From Sediminibacillus dalangtanensis (GTDB lineage: Bacteria > Bacillota > Bacilli > Bacillales > Amphibacillaceae): a DNA stretch of 64,000 nt. Each line of letters starts with the position of its first letter. Position 1 is the first letter of the stretch. The notes under the pieces were generated by a model that had not been told where the DNA came from, did no database searches, and saw nothing but the letters and a program-made list of their open reading frames with translations. Shown here piece by piece: positions 37,736-45,261 of this stretch. The stretch covers positions 62,001 through 126,000 of the forward strand of contig NZ_CP046956.1 of the NCBI RefSeq assembly GCF_017792025.1, in the 5' to 3' direction. The position numbers were made by a program, and so were the translations under genes.

Positions 37736-37876
37736 GAAAAGGGATCTTTATCGGATAGGAGAAATCAATTCGAAGTAATTTATATGAGTTAATTTTTTCT
37801 TTCGAATGCCGGAATCTTCTTAAAGCTGAACACTTGTTTTTTAGCGCCGACAGGAGTATGATTCTTTGTAGACATT

Positions 37877-37897
37877 CATTGTCCATTATGGACAATG
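37877..37897 (+). promoter_or_regulatory. Palindromic operator upstream of the Rrf2 gene
   Basis: CATTGTCCA-TTA-TGGACAATG is a perfect palindrome with 9-bp arms, 30 bp before the likely start codon of the Rrf2 regulator. Autoregulation through it is inferred. Confidence 0.65.
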
Positions 37898-37926
37898 GAA
37901 AACCACAAAGAAAGAAGTGTGTTCCA

Positions 37927-38445
37927 TTGAGAATTAAAAGTGGTGTGGAGCAGGCTGTGAGCATCCTGGTCATATTGGCAACCCAAAGCGAGGAACAGCC
38001 GGTGAAAAGCGATATTATCAGCGCCCGGCTTAACGTGTCTCCATCCTACTTGAAAAAAGTGATGAGGAAACTGGTAGTCAATCAATTAATTGCTTCGGTT
38101 TCCGGCAATCAAGGCGGTTTTTCGCTGGCCAGGCCGGCAGACCAGATTACCATGCTGGATATACTGGATGCGATTGAAGGAACCGATCCATTCCTGCAAG
38201 TAGATGGGCTGATTCAAAGTGTATTCCCGGAGACGGAACTGGCTGTCAAAGGGGAAGAGCTGTTTACCGATGTATTTCTGGAGGCTCAAATGAGCTATCG
38301 GAAAACTTTGCAGACAGTTACACTGGAAGCTATTTTGGAACAAACCATCGGGACAAGTGATTTTCGTTTGGTCGATTGGAATAAAGAAATGGGAAAACAA
38401 GACATTCTTGCCTTGCAATCCGTAAACTGGAGGAATGAGCAGTGA
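37927..38445 (+). CDS. Rrf2 family transcriptional regulator (cysteine-free)
   Basis: A 172-residue winged-helix regulator. The family start (R-I-K-S-G-V-E-Q-A-V-S-I-L) places the initiation at TTG 37927; upstream in-frame codons extend into the palindrome and lack homology. Recognition helix region: ISARLNVSPSYLKKVMRKLV; wing: GNQGGFSLARPADQITMLDIL. It has no cysteine after the start, so it cannot carry an Fe-S cluster or a thiol switch like NsrR, IscR or HypR; it should sense something else. Its stop overlaps the YhgE gene start by 3-4 bp, so regulator and target are one operon. Confidence 0.85.
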   Translation: MRIKSGVEQAVSILVILATQSEEQPVKSDIISARLNVSPSYLKKVMRKLVVNQLIASVSGNQGGFSLARPADQITMLDILDAIEGTDPFLQVDGLIQSVFPETELAVKGEELFTDVFLEAQMSYRKTLQTVTLEAILEQTIGTSDFRLVDWNKEMGKQDILALQSVNWRNEQ

Positions 38446-41372
38446 ACATGTTAAAGGCGGAATGGAAAAATCTATTCCATAGCAAGAAACTATTGATTGT
38501 GGTATTCGGATTATTGATGATTCCGCTTTTATATGCCGGTGTCTTTTTGGATGCGATGTGGGATCCGTACGGAAGTATCGAAGATCTACCGGTAGCTGTG
38601 GCGAACGAAGACGTAGCAGCTGACTTTGAAGGAGAGAAACTGAAACTGGGAGAAGAACTGGTAGACCGGCTGAAGGATGACGGCAGTCTGGATTGGCATT
38701 TTACAGACCGTCAGACAGCGATGGATGGTCTGGAGAGCGGCGATTATTACATGGTCCTTGTCATTCCGCAAGACTTTTCACAGCATGCGTCTACCGTGTT
38801 GGACGATGACCCGCGTGAGATGAATTTGGAGTACTACACAAATAGTGGGCAAAATTTTATTGCTGAAAAAATCAGTGCTTCTGCAGCTGAGGACATCAAC
38901 AAACAAATTGCCGAGTCCGTAACCAAGGAATATGCGGATGCCATGTTTGAGAAACTGAACGATATTGGCGACGGAATGGCTGAAGGGGCGGACGGTGCCA
39001 ATGAAATGAAGGATGGCAGCCAAGAGCTTGGTGATAACCTGAATAAACTGTCCGACAGCATTGTAACATTTGAAAATGGATTGAATTCGGCTGAAGACGG
39101 AGTCGAAGAAATAGCGATCAATGTCGGGCAAGCTGCACAAGGAGCAAGTGAACTGGCCAGCGGAGTGGAAGAATATACTGCTGGTGTTCGTTCGTTAAAT
39201 GGCGGAATCGGCGATTATACAAATGGGGTGTCCGGTCTTAATCAAGGTGTTCACCAATATTTGGCTGGAGTTGGCAAGCTTGATGACGGGTTGAACGATT
39301 ACACGTCAGGTGTCGGGACGCTGAACAACGGGCTGCAACAGTACAAGTCGGGCGTTGACACGTTGAATCAAGGATTGCAGCAATATACATCCGGGGTCGG
39401 GGAATTGGAGAATGGGCTCGAACAACAAGCACAGGGGGCAAGCGAACTTGCATCCCAAAGTTCAGAACTGGTAAATGGCAGTGAGAAATTGGCCAATGGC
39501 ATAGAGAAATTGAGTCCGGGTGTTAGTCAATTGAACACCGGATTAAACGATTTGAGCGCAGGTAGTACGAAATTGGAAAATCAGGTTAATTTGCTGGCTG
39601 AAAAACTTGAGAGGGCAACTTCTAACAGTGATGAATTGATTGAAGGGCTGAATGAAATTACATCTGGCCTGAAAGAGCTGAAATCTCAGGTGGATGATAC
39701 TGCAGGGAGCCAGAACGGCGGTAATTTAGAAGAGCAAATAAATAAATTAAAAGCAAAGCATGACGCAGAAATTATAGCAACGATTAAGGAAAGTAATAAT
39801 ATAAAGGATGAAAATAAACAAGCCTTGATAGGAGAAATTCAGGATACTCAATCTGAACAGTCGATGCAACCAATCGTTGATGGTGTTAACAAACAGTTTA
39901 GCGACATGAGCGAAAAGATGGCTGAGTTGTCCCAAGCAATCGATAGGATGATTGTCGGTATGGAAGGTAACGAGACGGAACCAAGTGCTGTTGAAGGGGT
40001 CAAACAGCTCACAACTGGTTATCACGAGCTGGAGGAGGCAGTTGTCGGCGATGCTGACAGTGATACACTGCAGGGTGGTGTCATCCGCTTGAATGAGGGA
40101 CTCGATAGAATCGCCACTAAAACTGAAAAGCTTGTTGAAGGCACTTCGGATTTGCAAACGGGGGCTGAACAATTAAACAGCGGTGTAGAAAGCTACACTG
40201 CAGGTGTCAGCCAGCTAAGGGAAGGTGCCGACTCCTTGGAATCTGGCGCCAGTGATTTAAGTTCCCGTTCAGATGATTTAGAAGCTGGTGCCCAACAGCT
40301 TGATGACAATGGAGAGGAGCTTGCCTCCGGTGCCGAAGAGCTTGATCGTCAGTCGGATAATTTGACGGAAGGATCGGAGCAGCTCGTTGAACAGGGTGGA
40401 GAGTTGTCGAATGGTTCTGAACAGCTGGATGCGAAAGGCAGTGAGTTGCAGGCAGGATCACAAACATTGGCAAGTAACGGCCAGGAATTAAGGAATGGTG
40501 CAAACAGCCTTGCTAATGGGCTTCCACAACTGCGTACAGGATTACAGTCATTGAACGGTGGACTGACAGATCTAGCTAGCGGATCGCAAGAATTGGAATC
40601 CGGAGCCAATCAACTGGAAGATGGCAGTTCCGAACTGGCCGGCGGAGCTGATGAACTCGCCGACAAGCTGCGTGAAGGTGCGGATGAAATAGAGGATACC
40701 AATACCGGTGATGGCAATGCGGAAATGTTTTCATCTCCAACTAAATTGTTGAACGATGAAGTGGCAAGTGTTCCGAATTACGGGTATGGCCTGGCACCAT
40801 ATATGATGTCGGTTGCTTTATTTGTAGGAGCGGTAATATTCTGCTTATTATTCCCGATCTTTAAGCCGCATACAGTGCCAACATCCGGTTTCGCATGGTG
40901 GATTAGTAAGTACTCGATCGTATTGCTGGTTTCTGTCCTGCAGGCTGGCATCATGACAGCCATCATGGTTTGGGGAATTGGCTTAGAGCCGCGCAGCGTC
41001 GCCGAATTATTCCTGATTTCGATCGTTGTATCGTTTGCCTTTATGGGATTGATTAGCTTTTTCTCCTTGGCATTCGGCAATGTGGGCAGATTCTTTATGT
41101 TGATTTTGCTAACACTGCAATTGGGTGGTTCAGCTGGAACGTTCCCTATCCAGCTATCTAATGGATTTTTCCAAGCTATCCATCCATACTTGCCGATGAC
41201 GTATTCAATCGACGCTTATCGACACGCTATTTCATTAGGCGGATCGATTACAGGAGATATAATTGTATTAATCAGCATATTCATCGTCTCCCAATTGGGA
41301 TTGCTCGTATTTTTCACCTTGAAAACAAAGAGCTATCGTAATGATGCAGAATCAGAAGCAGTGACTCAGTAA
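38442..41372 (+). CDS. YhgE/Pip family membrane protein
   Basis: A 976-residue protein with one transmembrane segment at about 18-37, a long extracellular stalk and about five to six transmembrane segments at 780-965 of ABC-2-permease type. The stalk (150-740) is built of many short helical repeats of the form L-x-x-G-V-x-x-Y-x-x-G and A-x-E-L-x-x-G-A-x-E-L, broken by a charged coiled region at about 430-520. This is the YhgE/Pip architecture (Lactococcus phage infection protein and Bacillus YueB, the SPP1 receptor linked to type VII secretion). GTG 38442 has GGAGG 8 nt upstream and overlaps the rrf2 stop. No other type VII genes are nearby. Confidence 0.92.
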   Translation: MNMLKAEWKNLFHSKKLLIVVFGLLMIPLLYAGVFLDAMWDPYGSIEDLPVAVANEDVAADFEGEKLKLGEELVDRLKDDGSLDWHFTDRQTAMDGLESGDYYMVLVIPQDFSQHASTVLDDDPREMNLEYYTNSGQNFIAEKISASAAEDINKQIAESVTKEYADAMFEKLNDIGDGMAEGADGANEMKDGSQELGDNLNKLSDSIVTFENGLNSAEDGVEEIAINVGQAAQGASELASGVEEYTAGVRSLNGGIGDYTNGVSGLNQGVHQYLAGVGKLDDGLNDYTSGVGTLNNGLQQYKSGVDTLNQGLQQYTSGVGELENGLEQQAQGASELASQSSELVNGSEKLANGIEKLSPGVSQLNTGLNDLSAGSTKLENQVNLLAEKLERATSNSDELIEGLNEITSGLKELKSQVDDTAGSQNGGNLEEQINKLKAKHDAEIIATIKESNNIKDENKQALIGEIQDTQSEQSMQPIVDGVNKQFSDMSEKMAELSQAIDRMIVGMEGNETEPSAVEGVKQLTTGYHELEEAVVGDADSDTLQGGVIRLNEGLDRIATKTEKLVEGTSDLQTGAEQLNSGVESYTAGVSQLREGADSLESGASDLSSRSDDLEAGAQQLDDNGEELASGAEELDRQSDNLTEGSEQLVEQGGELSNGSEQLDAKGSELQAGSQTLASNGQELRNGANSLANGLPQLRTGLQSLNGGLTDLASGSQELESGANQLEDGSSELAGGADELADKLREGADEIEDTNTGDGNAEMFSSPTKLLNDEVASVPNYGYGLAPYMMSVALFVGAVIFCLLFPIFKPHTVPTSGFAWWISKYSIVLLVSVLQAGIMTAIMVWGIGLEPRSVAELFLISIVVSFAFMGLISFFSLAFGNVGRFFMLILLTLQLGGSAGTFPIQLSNGFFQAIHPYLPMTYSIDAYRHAISLGGSITGDIIVLISIFIVSQLGLLVFFTLKTKSYRNDAESEAVTQ

Positions 41373-41378
41373 AACACA

Positions 41379-41417
41379 AAAAAGCGTCCGGGCTGGAATC
41401 AGTCCGGACGCTTTTTA
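41379..41417 (+). terminator. Intrinsic terminator after the YhgE gene
   Basis: AAAAAGCGTCCGG / CCGGACGCTTTTT around a 12-nt loop. It can work on both strands and lies before the convergent CDF gene. Confidence 0.88.
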
Positions 41418-41463
41418 CTATCGTTAAGTCAATAATCAAAAGTCACGTATTTTTAAAGCCCTT

Positions 41464-42417
41464 TTAGTTCTCATCATGATGGTCCACAGGAGAATGTGTG
41501 CTTTCTTTACACATAAGCGAATCATCATGAGGATGTTCTTCGTTTTCCATTTGCACGGTTACATGGCCGATTCCTTTGTGTTGCAACTGGTCTTCAATCG
41601 TACGGAGCAGCTTCTGGCTGTCATGGATCGATAGGTTATCATTGACGACAGCATGGCAGGACAGTGCATTTTGTCCGCTGGTGATGCTCCAAACATGAAG
41701 GTCATGGATACTGTGAACACCGGGAATATTTTCGATGACTTCGATGATATCGCTTAGCTCGACATTCTTTGGCGTGCCTTCCATCAAGATATGGGATGCA
41801 TCTTTGGTAACTCGGATGCCGCTTATCAATACAAGGACCGCGACTATCACACTGGCCAGCGGGTCTGCCCATCCCCAATTGAAGAACAGGATAAGCAGCG
41901 CGGCTATAATGGCGCCAACGGATCCGAGCAAATCACCGATTACATGGAGAAAAGCTGCACGTAAATTCAGGTTTTCTTCTGTATCGCCTCTCATTAAAAT
42001 CCAGGCAACAAATATGTTGACAATCAGTCCAATCGTACCGATCACCAGCATCCCTGTAGAAGCTACCTCCGGCGGATTTTGGAAGCGCTGGTATGCTTCA
42101 TAAAAGATATAGACAGCAATTAGCGACAGGGTGACCCCGTTGAACAAGGCTGCCAGGATTTCAAATCGTTTATATCCATACGTCTTGCTATAATTGGCCA
42201 CTTTTTCACCAAGAACGAAAGCGAGCACTCCAACACCAAGGGATACAGAATCACTTAACATATGGCCGGCATCTGATAATAAGGCAAGGCTGTTTGTTAA
42301 AAAGCCACCGATTGCTTCCAGCACCATATATCCAGAAGTGATGAAAAAACTGATTAACAGTGCTTTTTTATTTGCACCATGGGTGTGATCGTGCCCATGA
42401 TTATGATCGTGTCCCAT
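41464..42417 (-). CDS. CDF family Zn2+/Cd2+ efflux protein (CzcD-like)
   Basis: Cation diffusion facilitator of 317 residues that exports zinc and related ions in exchange for protons. It has a histidine-rich N-terminus (MGHDHNHGHDHTHG), six transmembrane segments (16-200), the metal site pairs in ALLSDAGHMLSD (helix 2) and HVIGDLLGSVG (helix 5), and a cytoplasmic CDF domain (about 205-290) with HDLHVWSI. It is co-transcribed 15 nt behind a CzrA-type repressor, which fits metal-induced expression. The minus-strand ribosome site GGAGGAAAAACG is close to the ATG. Confidence 0.93.
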   Translation of the reverse strand: MGHDHNHGHDHTHGANKKALLISFFITSGYMVLEAIGGFLTNSLALLSDAGHMLSDSVSLGVGVLAFVLGEKVANYSKTYGYKRFEILAALFNGVTLSLIAVYIFYEAYQRFQNPPEVASTGMLVIGTIGLIVNIFVAWILMRGDTEENLNLRAAFLHVIGDLLGSVGAIIAALLILFFNWGWADPLASVIVAVLVLISGIRVTKDASHILMEGTPKNVELSDIIEVIENIPGVHSIHDLHVWSITSGQNALSCHAVVNDNLSIHDSQKLLRTIEDQLQHKGIGHVTVQMENEEHPHDDSLMCKESTHSPVDHHDEN

Positions 42418-42432
42418 CGTTTTTCCTCCTTC

Positions 42433-42756
42433 TTAATGCCGGGCATGTTCAATCGTTTGTTTCAAAATGCCGATTACATGCTGGTCATCATGGGAATAAA
42501 ATAAAGTGGTTCCAGCTCTTCGATACTTGACAAGTCGCAGATTTTTCAAAAAGCGAAGTTGGTGGGAAACCGTAGATTGTTTTAATTGTAATTTTTCAGC
42601 AATTTCATTGACAGAGTACTCTTTGTTAAATAATAGATGAAGAATTCGGATCCGTGTTGGATCTCCTAAAGCCTTGAACGTTTGAGAGACAATAAACAGG
42701 GTCTCTTCATCAAGATGATTGTTATCTGCTAACACTTCTTCGCTTGATTCTTCCAC
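42433..42756 (-). CDS. czrA: ArsR/SmtB family metal repressor, CzrA-like
   Basis: A 107-residue zinc/cobalt-sensing repressor. Winged-helix core from about residue 25: [20 protein letters not shown], with recognition segment [20 protein letters not shown]. The alpha-5 metal site of CzrA/SmtB is present in the C-terminus as D-x-H with H-x2-H (DDQHVIG and EHARH). GGAGGTCATCC on the minus strand provides the ribosome site. First gene of the operon with the CDF exporter. The promoter and likely operator lie directly upstream. Confidence 0.92.
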   Translation of the reverse strand: MEESSEEVLADNNHLDEETLFIVSQTFKALGDPTRIRILHLLFNKEYSVNEIAEKLQLKQSTVSHQLRFLKNLRLVKYRRAGTTLFYSHDDQHVIGILKQTIEHARH

Positions 42757-42804
42757 CTGGATGACCTCCTCATCTCACAGTATGTATGTGAACTACTTAT
42801 GTGC

Positions 42805-42853
42805 TTATATTAGCATATGTTCATATAGTATATCTTTTTTGAAAGCGTGTCAA
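42805..42853 (-). promoter_or_regulatory. czrA-CDF promoter and likely CzrA operator
   Basis: On the minus strand TTGACA (42848-42853), a 17-bp spacer and TACTAT (42825-42830) form a promoter. It is followed at once by TATGAACATATGCTAATATA, which resembles the imperfect inverted repeats bound by CzrA/SmtB proteins. The rest of the 329-bp gap 42757-43085 shows only the terminator at 43041. Confidence 0.65.
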
Positions 42854-43040
42854 AATCAATTGAAAATTTTATTAAATATAGGTTGTGTTTTTATGGTTTC
42901 GATATTCTCTATATAGAGGATGGTGAAGACTTTAGACTCAGTTTCTCCTTTTCAAAGAGGAAAATCGGTTGGTGTTTTCGTAGCAATAAATGATCACTCA
43001 TCTTTTACAGAAAGATACACCAGTTAAAGTGCTTATAGAA

Positions 43041-43073
43041 AGAGCGGCAACATTCATTGAATGCTCCCGCTCT
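43041..43073 (-). terminator. Terminator of the DUF915 gene
   Basis: AGAGCGG / CCGCTCT enclose CATTCA / TGAATG; on the minus strand the stem is followed by TTTCT. It lies 13 nt behind the stop. Confidence 0.6.
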
Positions 43074-43085
43074 GATTATCATTGA

Positions 43086-43931
43086 TTATAGATTAGGCCA
43101 CAGAAAGGCTGTAACTGCCTTATCCACTCCTCGATGCTCGTGGAGTCCGGAATGGGTTGCTTCTGTATCATAAAAAACTTCCTGTCTGTAATGAGCCCTA
43201 GGAACGATGTCCTTAATGCCAAGGGCGCTGCTTACTGCTACAAGCCCATCCCCTGGATTGTCATTACGGTGCAGGGCTCCAGCAACTGCAAGTACCTCGG
43301 TGTTAGCAGGAAAGGCAGCTTTGTGGGCGGCCATCGATGCCAATGCAGGTGAATCAACCCTAAGGTCTACTGCAGCGGCACTGCTCCCAGGCTTGTAATA
43401 CCTTTCAGCGCTGATTCCCTTGAAAGGACTGCCGATTACGATCAGTTTATTGACAGATGGATAATTGTCTTCGCTGCTGGTTAATAAAAAATTGGCAGCA
43501 GCTAAACCTCCCATGGAATGTCCGACCAGATTGGCTTTTTCGAAACCATAGTTTTCATGCAGCGCCGCCATCACCTTCCGAATCCAGACTGTCTGGTCGG
43601 CGATGCTGGCCTGGTTGTTTTCAAAAACAACTTGAATAAAGGGATGTTCCTGGCTGAAGTACCTTCCTTTAATGGAGAGGACACCCTGTTCATTGATATG
43701 GAAGGTGAGGCGTCTGGTATCGGGAATATCTACTTCCAACCTATCAAGTAATGTATCAAAAGAGCGGTAGGTTCCTTTAAAACCATGGACAAAAACGGTA
43801 GGGACGTTTTCAGCGTTGTCTTGGGAACGAATCGGCTTAGAAAAGATATAGGTGGATGAACCGACAACGATCAACGAAGCGACGACAACGAAAAAAACGA
43901 CATAGCGGAATTGTTTTAGTTTTTCGGTCAC
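43086..43931 (-). CDS. Alpha/beta hydrolase, DUF915 family, membrane-anchored
   Basis: A 281-residue lipase-like hydrolase. An N-terminal hydrophobic segment (about 12-31) is an uncleaved anchor or signal peptide. The hydrolase part shows FVHGFKG (oxyanion region, about 48-54), the nucleophile elbow GHSMGG (about 140-145) and a late His in THSGLHEH. DUF915 proteins are exported cell-surface hydrolases of unknown substrate in Bacilli and Lactobacilli. GGAGGAACAGCAG lies upstream of the minus-strand ATG. It is monocistronic. Confidence 0.85.
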   Translation of the reverse strand: MTEKLKQFRYVVFFVVVASLIVVGSSTYIFSKPIRSQDNAENVPTVFVHGFKGTYRSFDTLLDRLEVDIPDTRRLTFHINEQGVLSIKGRYFSQEHPFIQVVFENNQASIADQTVWIRKVMAALHENYGFEKANLVGHSMGGLAAANFLLTSSEDNYPSVNKLIVIGSPFKGISAERYYKPGSSAAAVDLRVDSPALASMAAHKAAFPANTEVLAVAGALHRNDNPGDGLVAVSSALGIKDIVPRAHYRQEVFYDTEATHSGLHEHRGVDKAVTAFLWPNL

Positions 43932-44188
43932 TGCTGTTCCTCCTGTTGCATGTTACCTTTATTTTACTAAATTCAGGGATGAATTGATTGATTCTAACTG
44001 CTCAATTTTTGTTAGTTTATGCGGTTTTTTGCCAATTGGATGAAAAACAGGGTGTTAAATAATGGGAAAGTGCAGTCTCTTCTCTTAAGACATTACGTTT
44101 TAAATGGTTGCAAACCTTCTTTTGCTGGTTATATAGTTGATTACATATGCCCAAAATTTGAATGCCAATCATCAGAGGAGACATCTAC

Positions 44189-45100
44189 ATGGACAGTTTC
44201 AATCAGCAATTTTTATATTCTATTTCCATCATTATTTTAGGTTACATTTTAAAAAGGTTCGATATAATCCGGGAACGAGAAGGAGAAGGGTTGACCCGAC
44301 TGGTGTTAAACGTTACCCTCCCTTGTTTGCTTATCGTAAGTTTCAGTGAGATCGTCATTGATCCTTCGCTGTTTTTATTGGTGATCATCGCTTTTGTATA
44401 TGGGTGTTTAATGGCCCTCTTAGGTTCTCTTGTATTTCGCAACGAGGGTTCATTCAACAAAGGGATGTTGCTGATGACCCTTCCCGGTTTCAATATAGGC
44501 CTGTTTGCTTTTCCGCTCGTAGAGGGCATTTGGGGGAGTGAAGGGTTGAAATACTTTGGTATGTTCGATGCTGGTAATGCCTTTGTCATTTTTGGGCTTA
44601 ATTATATTGTGGCGACCTATTTTGCCAGTGGAGATGTAAAACCGGATTTCCAAGCAATGGCGACAAAAATCTTTAAATCTATCCCCTTGATGACGTATAT
44701 CCTTGTTTGCACCATCAATTTGTTGGGACTTCAACTGCCCGATTTCGCGCTTGGCGTTGCAGGAACAATATCCCAGGCAAACATGCCCTTATCGCTGCTT
44801 ATTTTAGGCATCTATTTAAATTTACAATTCGACAAAAGCAATTTAAAAATCATATCGAAATTTTTGATTTTTCGATATGCCACCGGAATTGCCGTCGGTT
44901 CCTGCCTGTTTTGGCTGCTGCCATTTGAGGACTTATTCAAATACACGTTATTAATTGCCCTTATTTTGCCGACTGCTGCAACTTCGTTGGCTTATTCTGT
45001 AGAATTCCGTTATGATACCAAACTTGTCGGTACCATCGCAAATATCACCATTATCATCAGTTTTGTCCTGCTTTGGCTCATCGCAAATCTTGTTTTGTAA
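44189..45100 (+). CDS. AEC family transporter (auxin-efflux-carrier fold)
   Basis: A 303-residue membrane protein with about ten transmembrane segments. The family hallmark N-x-T-L-P-x-L near residue 45 (LNVTLPCLLIVSFSE) and the late ILPTAATSLAYSVEF block identify the AEC family, whose bacterial members carry malate, malonate or similar acids. ATG 44189 has AGAGGAG 8 nt before it; a longer in-frame ATG at 44162 lacks a site. Monocistronic, with no regulator next to it. Substrate unknown. Confidence 0.85.
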   Translation: MDSFNQQFLYSISIIILGYILKRFDIIREREGEGLTRLVLNVTLPCLLIVSFSEIVIDPSLFLLVIIAFVYGCLMALLGSLVFRNEGSFNKGMLLMTLPGFNIGLFAFPLVEGIWGSEGLKYFGMFDAGNAFVIFGLNYIVATYFASGDVKPDFQAMATKIFKSIPLMTYILVCTINLLGLQLPDFALGVAGTISQANMPLSLLILGIYLNLQFDKSNLKIISKFLIFRYATGIAVGSCLFWLLPFEDLFKYTLLIALILPTAATSLAYSVEFRYDTKLVGTIANITIIISFVLLWLIANLVL

Positions 45101-45261
45101 TGAAAGTAGTGCAAAAGGATTAAATTTTTTTGGTTTTTCGACAAAACAGACATAGGTCCATCGATGTGTTTTCTGCTTTTTTAGCTATCCTTAATCCTAG
45201 CTTAACAAATAGCTTGTATAGTAGAAGAAGCAAGACTATAACGGATAAGGGAGAGGAAACT

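Noticed and set aside
38442..41372. Type VII secretion or phage-defence locus around the YhgE/Pip gene
   Set aside because: No EssC, WXG100, LXG toxin or immunity gene is present within the window.
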